Source of the DNA: Akkermansia muciniphila
GTDB lineage: Bacteria; Verrucomicrobiota; Verrucomicrobiia; Limisphaerales; UBA9464
DNA length: 64,000 nt
Assembly (NCBI GenBank): GCA_945861565.1
Contig: CAMAUY010000009.1
Coordinates: 17,438-81,437 of the forward strand
Reading direction: 5' to 3'
This document shows, piece after piece, positions 9,525 to 18,438 of the stretch. The notes under the pieces were generated by a model. The model ran no database searches, had not been told where the DNA came from, and saw only the letters and a list, made by a program, of their open reading frames with translations. The translations under genes were made by a program, and so were the position numbers. The first letter of the stretch is position 1; every line of letters begins with the position of its first letter.

Positions 9525-10433
9525 CTACGGGAGCGGTGCCGCGGCCTTACGGAGTTCTGCGGCGAGTTCCGACGACGTCCATTCATTTCCAATAAAGACC
9601 CGTTGAACCCGACTGAGGGTATCGATCACCACGGTTCGGAGCACGTGGTTCTGCGCGGCGGGCGGAAGATTGCGACCGAAGTAGAGGCCGAAATGGCCTG
9701 CCAAGGGATCGATCTGGTCGAAGCTCCCGCTCGCCAACCACCAGCGGTCGAGATCGAGGTTCCGGATCTCGGCGTACTCCTTCAGCACTCGCGGAGTGTC
9801 AAACTGTGGGTCAAACGAAAGCGACAACAGTTTCCAGTTGTCGGGTTTCCCGGATTCCATCAGGAGCTTGTAGGTTCCGCGGAACCGGTCGGTCATACGG
9901 GGGCAGAAGTCTGGAAACGGGCATCGGGTAAAAATGAAGGTAATCGCCAGTGCCTGCCCCTTGAAATCATGCAGATGAAACGGCCGGCCAAAATGGTTGG
10001 TTAAGACGTAATCGGGAAGTGGGTCGCCCGGCTTTAGTTCTGGGACGTTTGGCAATACATTAACCGCTGTCAGCGGATTGTCGTCGGGTTTCGATGAAGT
10101 ATCTGCTGGCTCCGCGCGGATGTCATCAATCCACCCGTCCGTTTGTGTGACGCGAAGCCGGAAGCGAACCGTGTCACCGATTTTCAAGCCCTGAAGCAGC
10201 GCCCGGTCCCGGACGGAAAATGGCATGGTCATCGCCGGCATGTAACCGGGCACCTCCTCGTGCTTGATAACCACCTTCTGTCCGTCCGGAGGCAATTCGC
10301 GGATGATACCCCGAACGGGATAGTTGGTCACTGTTTCCGGGGCATCCGCCAGGTTTCCAGCCGGCTGTTTCGAGCAGCCGGCGGCCAGGAGGATTGAACA
10401 CCCGATTAGAGACAGCAAACGATCCAGATTCAT
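9525..10433 (-). CDS. SCO1/SenC-type lipoprotein with fused CusF-like copper domain
   Basis: 302 aa from the ATG at 10433; the upstream in-frame start at 10502 would add 23 residues before a good lipoprotein signal. MNLDRLLSLIGCSILLAAGC has the lipobox LAAGC. A first small domain (about 37-105) resembles CusF-type copper-binding modules (PVRGIIRELP, VPGYMPAMTMPF: Met-rich metal site). A thioredoxin-fold SCO domain follows with CPFPDFCP, a CX5C variant of the usual CX3C copper site, and the conserved His in QNHVLRTVVID. The role is copper delivery to, or redox care of, a copper enzyme such as cytochrome c oxidase. No oxidase genes are in the window. The histidine kinase lies downstream. Confidence 0.9.
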   Translation of the reverse strand: MNLDRLLSLIGCSILLAAGCSKQPAGNLADAPETVTNYPVRGIIRELPPDGQKVVIKHEEVPGYMPAMTMPFSVRDRALLQGLKIGDTVRFRLRVTQTDGWIDDIRAEPADTSSKPDDNPLTAVNVLPNVPELKPGDPLPDYVLTNHFGRPFHLHDFKGQALAITFIFTRCPFPDFCPRMTDRFRGTYKLLMESGKPDNWKLLSLSFDPQFDTPRVLKEYAEIRNLDLDRWWLASGSFDQIDPLAGHFGLYFGRNLPPAAQNHVLRTVVIDTLSRVQRVFIGNEWTSSELAAELRKAAAPLP

Positions 10434-10570
10434 CAGTCGCAGACAGTAGAGAGTCGTGCCAAACACGGCAACACCCTCACGCGAATTAAGTCCCGGGAAC
10501 ATTTGAATGGCTTTGGAATGGTTTCAATCGGATGCCTTGTTTGGAAACCCATCCCGAAGTTGTTGGTAGA

Positions 10571-10675
10571 AGTTGTCGCGCCGCGACAACCCCGCCCGCG
10601 TCCAGCGGGCGGACAGGCCCGCTGCGCGGTTCGTGCCGCGCCTGAACGGCGCGGGGACGCCGCAGCGCGGCGTCC
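10571..10675. repeat. Cluster of four perfect intergenic hairpins (REP/BIME-like)
   Basis: The 345-bp gap between the SCO gene and the protease gene contains four inverted repeats in a row. They are GTTGTCGCG/CGCGACAAC (10572-10580/10582-10590), CCGCCCG/CGGGCGG (10592-10598/10606-10612), GCGCGG/CCGCGC (10624-10629/10636-10641) and GGACGCCGC/GCGGCGTCC (10655-10663/10667-10675). Such density resembles a repetitive extragenic palindromic element. No gene is visible in the rest of the gap. Confidence 0.7.
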
Positions 10676-10778
10676 GCTACCGTCTCCAACAACTCCCGGA
10701 TGCTCCCCGTCCGGAAACGCATCCGAAATTCGTGTTGCGCGGTTCGTGGCCGACGTTTAGAGGTCTATTCTCATTCCT

Positions 10779-12701
10779 ATGATTAAGCCCTTAAATCGTT
10801 GGTGGAATACCGCAACAATTGCCACGACGCTGATCCTTGCCGGCATCCTGGAGTGGGGGTCGGTTTCTGCGCAACCGTTCGCAACGATCCGCGACGGTAG
10901 CGATGGCACCGAATACATGGCGGCGCAGATCCTGGTCAAATTCAAGGCGACCGCGACCGATACCGAATTGCGTGACGCGGTGAAGCGTGGAACTCTGAGT
11001 CTCATTAAGCACATTGAGACGGAGGCCATGAAGGATCGAGGGCATTCCGGCATCAGTCACATGTGGACCGGTCTGCCGGTTCGCCAGGCGATCGAGGTGC
11101 TCCGACGCAACCCTGCGATCGAGTTCGTTGAACCGAACTGGGTTTACACTCACCAGGCCGGTCCAGCGGATCTTTACTTTGACAACGGGAGTCTGTGGGG
11201 AATGTACGGCGATAGCCCGTCAGCGGGCCCCGTGAATACCTTCGGCAGCCACGCGGACGACGCGTGGGCGGCCGGATATGTCGGATCCAGTACGGTGTAC
11301 GTCGGTGTCATTGACGAGGGCGTGCAGTACCTTCATCCCGACTTGAACGGAAACATTGCTGTGGCCGACAGCCGGAACTTCTATAACGGTGGTCCTATCT
11401 ACACAGCCGGCCAAGACGCACACGGGACTCATGTCTCCGGCACCATCGGTGCCAAGCAGGACAACGGCGGAGTGGTCGGAGTCAACTGGAACATTCAAAT
11501 GATCTCCGCGAAATTCCTCGGTCCGAACGGCGGGAACACGGCGGCGGCGGTGGAGGCCATCGATTATCTGACCAGCCTCAAACAGAACAATCCGGACATC
11601 AACATTGTGGCCTTGAACAATTCCTGGGGCGGGGGTGGTTACTCGCAATCTCTCCATGATGCGATCATTCGTGCCGCCAAAGCCGACATTCTATTCATCG
11701 CCGCCGCCGGTAACGGCAACTTTATCGGCCAGGCGATCAACAACGATACGACCGCCGTCTATCCCGCGAACTACGATACCACCGTTGGAACGAGCTCGGA
11801 AACCGCGGCCAGCTTCAACTCCGTCGTTGCGGTCACCGCCATTGATAGCTCGGGTTCCAAGGCCAGTTGGGCTAACTATGGTGCGACCAAGGTCCATTTG
11901 GGCGCTCCCGGAGTGGCCATCGTCTCTTCCGTTCCGGTGGACACTTGGGCTTCCTATAACGGCACCTCGATGGCCGCACCCCACGTTACGGGGGCGGCGG
12001 CATTGTATGCTTCTATTTTTCCTGGCGCGACGGCTCCACAAATCAGAAATGCGCTCTTCGCCGCGACGACACCGACTCCCTCGCTCGCCGGGAAAACGGT
12101 CACCGGTGGGCGATTAGATATCTCCAAGTTGCTTCCGATAACGACGACTCCACTGCCACCGGTGGTCCAGCCGATCACCGTGGGAAATTCGCAGCTTAGA
12201 GTGGCCTGGAACCCCGTGGTTGGAGCCGCCTCGTATGAGATTTATCGATCGACTACTTCGGGCTTGTTCGGGTCTGCGCTGGCTTCTTCCCTGGTCAATA
12301 CAAGTTACACCGACGACTCGGTCGTCAATGGAATACGATACTATTATGTCGTCAAAGCCGTGAATTCTTTCGGAGCCAGTCCCCCCTCGAATGAAATGTC
12401 CGCCACTCCCAATGGCCCTCCGTCCGCTCCCAGCAACCTAGCCGCCACCACGCTCTCACGGTCCGAAATTCAACTCACCTGGACACCGAGTCCGTCGGGA
12501 CCAACGGCGTCTGGATTTAAGATTGAACGTTCCAAAAGTGGCGGCAGTTATTCTCAGGTAGCCACTGTGGGCGCTGGAGTGGCGAGCTATCGAGATTCGG
12601 GTTTGAGCAAAAGGACCACTTATTCCTATCGGGTGAGAGCTTACAATGGGGCCGGCAATAGCGCCTACTCGAACACGGTCTCGGCGAAGACCGCGAACTA
12701 G
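10779..12701 (+). CDS. Secreted subtilisin-family (S8) serine protease with two fibronectin III domains
   Basis: 640 aa. A signal peptide (hydrophobic ATIATTLILAGILEW, ends near SAQ) is followed by an inhibitor-like propeptide (about 45-125; ILVKFKATATD, VRQAIEVLRRNPAIEFVEPN). The S8 catalytic domain has Asp179 (YVGVIDEGV), His215 (DAHGTHVSGTIG), the oxyanion Asn in NNSWGGGG and Ser397 (YNGTSMAAPHVTGAAALY). All three catalytic residues are present. Two FN3 modules follow (about 460-545 and 548-640; VAWNPVVGAASYEIYRS, IQLTWTPSPSGP), useful for surface or polysaccharide contact. There is no C-terminal sorting signal, so it is probably released or loosely attached. The extracellular protease role follows from the family; the substrate is unknown. 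Confidence 0.95.
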   Translation: MIKPLNRWWNTATIATTLILAGILEWGSVSAQPFATIRDGSDGTEYMAAQILVKFKATATDTELRDAVKRGTLSLIKHIETEAMKDRGHSGISHMWTGLPVRQAIEVLRRNPAIEFVEPNWVYTHQAGPADLYFDNGSLWGMYGDSPSAGPVNTFGSHADDAWAAGYVGSSTVYVGVIDEGVQYLHPDLNGNIAVADSRNFYNGGPIYTAGQDAHGTHVSGTIGAKQDNGGVVGVNWNIQMISAKFLGPNGGNTAAAVEAIDYLTSLKQNNPDINIVALNNSWGGGGYSQSLHDAIIRAAKADILFIAAAGNGNFIGQAINNDTTAVYPANYDTTVGTSSETAASFNSVVAVTAIDSSGSKASWANYGATKVHLGAPGVAIVSSVPVDTWASYNGTSMAAPHVTGAAALYASIFPGATAPQIRNALFAATTPTPSLAGKTVTGGRLDISKLLPITTTPLPPVVQPITVGNSQLRVAWNPVVGAASYEIYRSTTSGLFGSALASSLVNTSYTDDSVVNGIRYYYVVKAVNSFGASPPSNEMSATPNGPPSAPSNLAATTLSRSEIQLTWTPSPSGPTASGFKIERSKSGGSYSQVATVGAGVASYRDSGLSKRTTYSYRVRAYNGAGNSAYSNTVSAKTAN

Positions 12702-12752
12702 GCGGCATGGCTGTTCGTGACGAAACCGGCGACCCGCACTAGCGTCTACCGC

Positions 12753-13199
12753 ATGCGTTTATGGATGGGGATCATTTTGACGTGGCTTGCCATCGGCTGC
12801 GCCGGCTGCGGGTCGTTCCATGGGCCGAGCCTTGACTGTATTGCGCCGCGGGTGACCGGGAACGTCGTGGACGACAACTCGGGTCGGCCGGTGCGCTATG
12901 CGCTCGTCGGACGAAAACTATGGAGCGGACGCCAGAGCACAGGCGGGTTCCTGAAGGGCGCCGAAGAACTGATGCTGATGCACGACTACGTGAGGACGGA
13001 TGCGGCCGGCAGCTTTCAGTTGCCGAAGAAACGGGTGGCCCTGCTGTTTTCATTCGGGGACATCGGCCTCAACCTGCGGCTCGCCGTCCAACACAGCGGC
13101 TACGGCTCGTGGCAGACCAATTTCCCGTATGTTGCGCTGGCGACCAACTCGCCATCCCCCGAACTTCACGCGGGCGAGGTGCGATTGCGTCCGCGTTGA
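12753..13199 (+). CDS. Small lipoprotein with carboxypeptidase-regulatory-like fold
   Basis: 148 aa from the ATG at 12753 (a GTG 36 bp upstream is less likely). MRLWMGIILTWLAIGCAGC is a lipoprotein signal with the Cys in LAIGC. The body (VTGNVVDDNSGRPVRYALVG and later VRTDAAGSFQLPKK) looks like a carboxypeptidase-regulatory-like beta-sandwich, common in outer-membrane-associated lipoproteins. It follows the protease gene by 51 bp on the same strand. The function is not known. Confidence 0.65.
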   Translation: MRLWMGIILTWLAIGCAGCGSFHGPSLDCIAPRVTGNVVDDNSGRPVRYALVGRKLWSGRQSTGGFLKGAEELMLMHDYVRTDAAGSFQLPKKRVALLFSFGDIGLNLRLAVQHSGYGSWQTNFPYVALATNSPSPELHAGEVRLRPR

Positions 13200-13343
13200 C
13201 AAGACCCCGGGATGGTCGCCCGGCGTGGGAGAATTTGAGAACCGTTTGTTCGGCTCATCTGCCGTCTTGCCTCGGAGCCAGATCGTGAACAGTCTTCATT
13301 TGAAACATTTCCGGCGGCCTCCGGTCCAATCGCTTGTCTTTTC

Positions 13344-14342
13344 ATGAATACCGAAGAATCCATCGCCCGGTTCCGCGAGACGTATGCCGCTATTCGTCAG
13401 GAGATCGGCAAGATTATCGTGGGTCAGGACGATGTCGTGGACAGCACGTTGATCGCGATTTTTGGCGGTGGGCACGTGCTGCTCGAGGGTGTGCCGGGAT
13501 TGGGCAAGACACTTCTCGTGCGCACGCTGAGTGAGGTCCTTGATCTATCCTTCAATCGGATTCAGTTTACTCCCGACCTGATGCCCGCCGATATTCTGGG
13601 CACCAACCTGGTGGTCGAGGTGCCGGGAGGCGGTCGAGAGTTCCAGTTCCAACACGGGCCGGTATTTGCCCACATTGTGCTGGCCGATGAAATCAATCGG
13701 GCGACCCCGAAGACGCAGTCGGCGATGTTGGAGGCAATGCAGGAGCGGCAAGTGACGGCTGGAGGACAGATTCGACCTCTCCCGCGGCCGTTTTTCGTGC
13801 TGGCGACGCAAAATCCAATCGACCAGGAGGGGACCTATCCACTTCCCGAAGCGCAGTTGGACCGATTTTTCTTCAAGATCGTGGTGGGCTATCCGACGGC
13901 GGCTGAAATGACGGAGGTGCTGAACAGGACCACGGAGGGTGAGCGCGTGGGACCGAACAAGATCTTGGCTGGGGAAGAGTTGACGGAATTGCAGAAGCTG
14001 GTGCGTCAGGTTCCGATTGCGACTCATGTCAAGGATTTTGCGGTGCGTCTCGTTCTGGCGACCCATCCGAAGACCGAGACGGCGGCTCCGATTTCCAATC
14101 AGTATCTGAGGTTTGGCAGCAGCCCGCGGGGTGCGCAGGTACTGATCCTTGGTGCGAAAGTCCGGGCACTGACTCACGGGCGATTTAACGTGAGTTTTGA
14201 TGATATTGTTGCGGTGACGCCGCCGGCATTGCGCCATCGGTTGATCGTCAATTTTGAAGCGGAAGCGGAGGGAATCACGACGGATCACGTCATCGCCCAG
14301 GTGTTGCGGGACGTGCCGAAAGATGCGGCGGTGATGGCCTGA
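13344..14342 (+). CDS. MoxR-family AAA+ ATPase
   Basis: 332 aa. Walker A is GVPGLGKTLLVRTL, Walker B is IVLADEINRATPKTQ and sensor 1 is VLATQNPIDQEGTYPLPEAQ. The closing lid domain (AVRLVLATHPKT region) is also standard for MoxR. These ATPases act as chaperones that insert metal cofactors or activate VWA-domain partners. Here the partners are evidently the DUF58 and BatA-type proteins encoded just downstream. The length is normal for the family. The 310-bp gap before the next gene is filled by two palindromic elements. Confidence 0.95.
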   Translation: MNTEESIARFRETYAAIRQEIGKIIVGQDDVVDSTLIAIFGGGHVLLEGVPGLGKTLLVRTLSEVLDLSFNRIQFTPDLMPADILGTNLVVEVPGGGREFQFQHGPVFAHIVLADEINRATPKTQSAMLEAMQERQVTAGGQIRPLPRPFFVLATQNPIDQEGTYPLPEAQLDRFFFKIVVGYPTAAEMTEVLNRTTEGERVGPNKILAGEELTELQKLVRQVPIATHVKDFAVRLVLATHPKTETAAPISNQYLRFGSSPRGAQVLILGAKVRALTHGRFNVSFDDIVAVTPPALRHRLIVNFEAEAEGITTDHVIAQVLRDVPKDAAVMA

Positions 14343-14390
14343 ATTGGGAGGAGACGGTACTTTTCTTGGAAACTGGATGCCAACGGGATG

Positions 14391-14483
14391 CCATGAACCG
14401 AAGGCCGCCCCTCACCCGGCCTACGGCCACCCTCTCCCCCGCCCCGAGCGGGGGAGAGGGCAGGGAGAGGGGGCGGTTCATGG
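14391..14483. repeat. MITE/REP-like palindromic element, copy 1
   Basis: A 93-bp element bounded by perfect inverted ends CCATGAACCG (14391-14400) and CGGTTCATGG (14474-14483). Inside is an 11-bp stem CCCTCTCCCCC/GGGGGAGAGGG (14430-14440/14450-14460). It lies between the MoxR and DUF58 genes. The same ends bound the next element, which has a different interior. Confidence 0.8.
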
Positions 14484-14520
14484 GTAGAAAAGTTTTCCAA
14501 AGAATGGACATGAATTGAGA

Positions 14521-14617
14521 CCATGAACCTGGGAGCGCCGGCATCTTGCCGGCGAGTGTTGGGCTCTGTGCAGGCTCACCGGCAGGATGCCGGTGCCACT
14601 ATGGAGTCGGTTCATGG
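14521..14617. repeat. MITE/REP-like palindromic element, copy 2
   Basis: A 97-bp element bounded by CCATGAACC (14521-14529) and GGTTCATGG (14609-14617). Inside are two separate hairpins: GCCGGCA/TGCCGGC (14537-14543/14547-14553) and CACCGGCA/TGCCGGTG (14577-14584/14588-14595). The terminal 14 bases GAGTCGGTTCATGG recur once at 50491-50504 upstream of truB. The element covers the upstream start candidates of the DUF58 gene, which supports a later start for that gene. Confidence 0.8.
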
Positions 14618-14652
14618 GAGAGGCTGGTGTGGCAAAAAAACAAAGACCCGAG

Positions 14653-15585
14653 ATGAGTGCCCTCATTACCCCTGAATTGCTGCGACGGTTGGAGCAGATC
14701 CAACTCCTGGCGGCTCGACGTTCGAAAAGTTCGACCAAAGGCGAGCGCCGCAGTCGGTCCCGCGGGTTGAGTGTCGAATTTGCCGATCACCGAAATTACG
14801 TGTCGGGCGATGATCTGCGCTATCTCGATTGGAACCTGTTTGGCCGGCTCGACCGGTTGTTTCTCAAGCTCTATGAGGAGGAGCGAGAACTGCCGGTCAG
14901 GATTTTTCTCGATGCCAGCGAGAGCATGAATTTTGGCGAACCAACCAAGTTTAGTTTCGCCCGGCAGATCGCGGCAGCAGTTGGATATGTGGCCTTGTGT
15001 GGATTTGACCGGGTGGCCGTAAACGTGTTCCCAGCCGCTCCCGCTCGAATCGCGACGGGCTCGGTGACAACCGATCGGGTTCCACAGGCGGCGGTGGAGG
15101 GTTCATTGAGATCCATCCGTGGCAAGAAGTCGGCGATGACGTTTTTTCAGAATCTGAGTTCCCTGACGCCGGGTGGGGTCGCAGATTTGAACGGATCCTT
15201 GAAGCGGGGCGCTCTGGAAGCTCGGCAGGCTGGAGTGGCGATCGTGCTCAGCGATTTTCTGGATCCGGCCGGATATGAACCGGGTCTGGCCTCGTTGATT
15301 GGCCGTGGGTTTCAGGTCAGTGCGGTTCAGATTCTCGCGCCCGAGGAATTGAATCCGACCACATTTGGCGATCTGCGCCTGGTGGATTCCGAGACGGGCG
15401 GACTTGAGGAAGTGACTTTCGGGAAGTATCGGCTGCCCGCCTACCAGCGGATGGTTGCCAGTTTCGTCCAGCGCTTGCGCGAGTATACCAGCGGCCGTGG
15501 CATCCGATTTTTCAGCGTGAGCTCGTCAACGGATCTTGGCGAGCTACTGCTCACGCAACTTCGGGCGCAAGAGGTGTGGGGCTAA
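14653..15585 (+). CDS. DUF58 domain protein (MoxR-associated)
   Basis: 310 aa from the ATG at 14653 (MSALITPELLRRLEQIQ). In-frame starts at 14587 and 14614 fall inside a palindromic element and were rejected. The typical DUF58 signature is present (SVEFADHRNYVSGDDLRYLDW, about 40-60). A von Willebrand A-like stretch with RIFLDASESMNFG (DxSxS metal site) and IVLSDFLDPAGYE follows. DUF58 proteins work with MoxR ATPases and BatA/VWA proteins. The order moxR, DUF58, batA here is the standard arrangement. The next gene starts 17 bp downstream. Confidence 0.93.
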   Translation: MSALITPELLRRLEQIQLLAARRSKSSTKGERRSRSRGLSVEFADHRNYVSGDDLRYLDWNLFGRLDRLFLKLYEEERELPVRIFLDASESMNFGEPTKFSFARQIAAAVGYVALCGFDRVAVNVFPAAPARIATGSVTTDRVPQAAVEGSLRSIRGKKSAMTFFQNLSSLTPGGVADLNGSLKRGALEARQAGVAIVLSDFLDPAGYEPGLASLIGRGFQVSAVQILAPEELNPTTFGDLRLVDSETGGLEEVTFGKYRLPAYQRMVASFVQRLREYTSGRGIRFFSVSSSTDLGELLLTQLRAQEVWG

Positions 15586-15602
15586 CGACTCCTGTTTTCG
15601 CG

Positions 15603-17456
15603 ATGAATTTCCTTTCCCCCGTTGCCTTTTGGTTCGGACTGGCGCTGCCCGCGGTGGTGGTCTTTTACCTATTGAAGCGGAAGCGGGTCGTACGGGTGGT
15701 GCCGTCGACGCTGCTCTGGCAAAAATTCCTGGCGGAAACGCAGGCGAGTGCACCGTTTCAACGGTTGCGCCACAATTGGCTCCTCCTTCTGCAACTGCTG
15801 CTGTTGCTATTGGCGGTGCTCGCGCTGGCGCGTCCGTACTTCTCCGGCAAGACGGGCGAGGCGGCCTTGCAGGTGGTGATTCTGGACGCGAGTGCCTCCA
15901 TGCAGTGTGTCGATGAGTCCCCGAATCGCTTCGAAAAGGCGAAGGCTGAGATCCGTCAGCTGATCGACGGATTGAAAACGGGGCAGGGGGCGAATAATCA
16001 GCAGATGCTCCTGATGGTGGCCGGCGCCAGTTCGGAGGTTCGCCAGAGCGCAACTTCCGAGAAGTCGGCGCTTCGACGGGCACTGGACTCGGTCCGAGTG
16101 ACGGATTCCCCGACTCGGCTGACGGATGCCTTGCGCGTCGCTGAAGAACGGACCCGTATCAACGCCAGTTCGGAGGTGCATTTGTTCTCCGATGGCGCGA
16201 TCCCCAATCTCGATGAATTCGGCAGCCGGGATTTGAAGCTGATTTTTCATCGTGTCGGGCAGCGGTCAAACAACGCGGGGATTGTCAGCCTTGACGTGAA
16301 ATCCAATCCGGACGATCCGAGTCGGCGGGCCATTTTTGCCAGCGTGGCTAATCACTCCGGGGTGCCGATTTCGGCGACGATGGATTTGCTGTTTGCGGAT
16401 CGTCTGGTGGAATCGAAACCTCTGACACTGGACACGAATCTTACTCCGATCGTGTTCTCAGCCTCGCAGCCGGAAGATGGCGTCTTTCGGCTTCGATTGA
16501 ATCATACCGATGATTTGGCGGCGGATAACGAGGCGTGTGTGGTGAGCTTGTTGCCGCAGCCGGTGCGAATTCTTTTGGTTTCCCGGGGGAATCGGTTCTT
16601 GGAAAAGGCATTGAATGCGGCTGCTTCGGCCGTCGAGCTTTCCACGGCTGCCGATCTAACCGGACCCGCTCCGGCGATGGATCTTATCGTGTTGGATGAT
16701 GTGGTCCCATCGGTATGGCCCGCTGGCAATGTGCTGGCGATTCATGTGGCGCCAACGAACTGGTTTCCGGGTGGTATGGGACGTCTGGAGGCGCCGACGA
16801 TTGTGGATTGGAGGAACACGCATCCGTTGTTGCGCTTCACGACGTTCGAAAACGTCCAGGTGGCAGAAAGTATTTCCATCAAAACGCCAACGTGGGGTGT
16901 GTCGTTGGTGGATTCTCCACAGTCGCCGCTCATCGTGGCGGGGGAACTCGGGCGTCAGCGGATTGTTTGGATCGGTTTTGAGACGTTGAACAGCACGTGG
17001 CCATTGCGCATTAGCTTCCCGATCTTCATTGCCAACGCGGTGGATTGGTTAAATCCGGCCAGTGCCCGGTCTGAACAGTTCAAGGTGCGCGCGGGGGATG
17101 CCTTCCATCTGTCGATTATTGAACCCGTGGCCAGCGCTCGGATTCGACCCCCCAATGGGGTCGAATTCACCGTGCCGATCGATCCCAAGGCGCGGGAATT
17201 TGTCTTTGGCGGCACTGGAAAACAGGGCATCTACCAGGTCACTCTCGGTACGAACGAAATGGCGTTCGCGGCCAACCTGCTGGATGCCGACGAGAGTAAT
17301 ACTCGTCCCCGGGATCACATCGCCCTGGGACGCCGGGGTGAAATTGCGGCTTCCACTTTGCAACGCGCGAATTTGGAGTATTGGCGGTGGTTCGCGATGG
17401 CTGCACTCGCCGTAATGCTCTCGGAATGGTGGTGGTACCATCGCCGGACTGCTTGA
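15603..17456 (+). CDS. BatA/VWA-domain membrane protein
   Basis: 617 aa from the ATG at 15603 (MNFLSPVAFWFGLALPAVVV), the canonical BatA N-terminus; an ATG at 15576 overlaps the previous gene. TM helices lie at about 6-24 and 58-78 (LLLLQLLLLLLAVLALARPYF spans the second). The VWA domain follows with MIDAS motif VVILDASASMQC. A C-terminal TM (about 592-609, FAMAALAVMLSEWWW) anchors the end. The long central part contains a second beta-rich domain. It is likely the effector of the MoxR-DUF58 system, possibly in envelope stress or protein maturation; the exact job is not known. Confidence 0.9.
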   Translation: MNFLSPVAFWFGLALPAVVVFYLLKRKRVVRVVPSTLLWQKFLAETQASAPFQRLRHNWLLLLQLLLLLLAVLALARPYFSGKTGEAALQVVILDASASMQCVDESPNRFEKAKAEIRQLIDGLKTGQGANNQQMLLMVAGASSEVRQSATSEKSALRRALDSVRVTDSPTRLTDALRVAEERTRINASSEVHLFSDGAIPNLDEFGSRDLKLIFHRVGQRSNNAGIVSLDVKSNPDDPSRRAIFASVANHSGVPISATMDLLFADRLVESKPLTLDTNLTPIVFSASQPEDGVFRLRLNHTDDLAADNEACVVSLLPQPVRILLVSRGNRFLEKALNAAASAVELSTAADLTGPAPAMDLIVLDDVVPSVWPAGNVLAIHVAPTNWFPGGMGRLEAPTIVDWRNTHPLLRFTTFENVQVAESISIKTPTWGVSLVDSPQSPLIVAGELGRQRIVWIGFETLNSTWPLRISFPIFIANAVDWLNPASARSEQFKVRAGDAFHLSIIEPVASARIRPPNGVEFTVPIDPKAREFVFGGTGKQGIYQVTLGTNEMAFAANLLDADESNTRPRDHIALGRRGEIAASTLQRANLEYWRWFAMAALAVMLSEWWWYHRRTA

Positions 17457-17469
17457 ATGCAAGGCTCGC

Positions 17470-18438
17470 ATGCCGTTCCTCTCATTCTCCATTCGGGCTT
17501 GTGCCCGAGCTAGCCAACCCTTCGAGCTCGGGTCGTTGTCCCTGCGATCCTTGGCCATGGCATTGCTCCTGACGACTCCTGGCTGCGAGCCGAAGAATCC
17601 GAGCGCGGCGGTCGTTTTGTATTGTGCCCAGGACCAGGTGTTCGCCGAAGCAATCCTAGCTGATTTTTCACGGGAAACCGGCATTGTAGTAAAATCGGTT
17701 TTTGACAGCGAAGCGGTCAAGACGGTGGGACTGGCGAATCGATTGATCGCAGAGCGAGATCGCCCGATGTGTGATATTTACTGGGGCAACGAGGAACTCC
17801 GAACCCGGCAGTTGCTGGCTCGCGGAGTCTTGCGGGCAGATGCCTGGGCGGCGTTTGGCCATCGGACGCGGACACTGGTCGCCCGTTCGGCGACAGATCT
17901 TCCGGGGTCCTTCGTGGAACTCACCAATTCGCGGTGGCGCGGCAAGATCTCTCTGGCCTATCCGCTCTTTGGTTCCACCTGCACTCACTTTTTGGTCCTG
18001 CGCCACCATTGGGGAGCCCCTGCCTGGAAGGGTTGGTGCCAGGCGCTGGCCGCTAACCGGCCGTTTCTGGAGGAAGGGAATTCACAGGTTGTCCGAAGAC
18101 TTCAACGCTCCGAGGTCACCGTGGGATTGACGGATTCGGACGACGTACGCGCTGCCCGTCGGGAGGGGGCGGAGCTCGCCATGGCATCCGTTGGGACGGA
18201 GACCCTCCGTCTGCCAAACACCGTGGCCCTTGTCTCGGGACGGGTCGATCGGCCCGCGGTTCGCCAACTTTACGACTATCTCCAGTCTCCGGAGGTTCGG
18301 CAGAGGTTAATTGCTCTGGGCGCACTCGATCCTGACTCCCCGGGAACGAGTGCCTTCGGACTCGATTCGAACTGGAGCGAAGTCCTCGCCTCCTTAGACT
18401 CGGCGATTGCGGAACTTCAGGAAATTTTTCAGCGATGA
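17470..18438 (+). CDS. Iron(III)-type ABC transporter substrate-binding lipoprotein
   Basis: 322 aa. The N-terminus ends in a lipoprotein-like signal (LAMALLLTTPGC, Cys at about residue 39), so the protein should be tethered in the periplasm. The mature part resembles Fe(III)/thiamine-type binding proteins (SBP cluster with FbpA): VVLYCAQDQVFAEAILADF at the start and GIVVKSVFDSEAVKT after it. The pattern PMCDIYWGNEELRTRQLL and the late VALVSGRVDRPAVRQLYDYL also fit. The ligand is not certain. It overlaps the permease gene by 4 bp (ATGA), which shows translational coupling. A start at 17557 would give a minimal signal. Confidence 0.88.
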   Translation: MPFLSFSIRACARASQPFELGSLSLRSLAMALLLTTPGCEPKNPSAAVVLYCAQDQVFAEAILADFSRETGIVVKSVFDSEAVKTVGLANRLIAERDRPMCDIYWGNEELRTRQLLARGVLRADAWAAFGHRTRTLVARSATDLPGSFVELTNSRWRGKISLAYPLFGSTCTHFLVLRHHWGAPAWKGWCQALAANRPFLEEGNSQVVRRLQRSEVTVGLTDSDDVRAARREGAELAMASVGTETLRLPNTVALVSGRVDRPAVRQLYDYLQSPEVRQRLIALGALDPDSPGTSAFGLDSNWSEVLASLDSAIAELQEIFQR

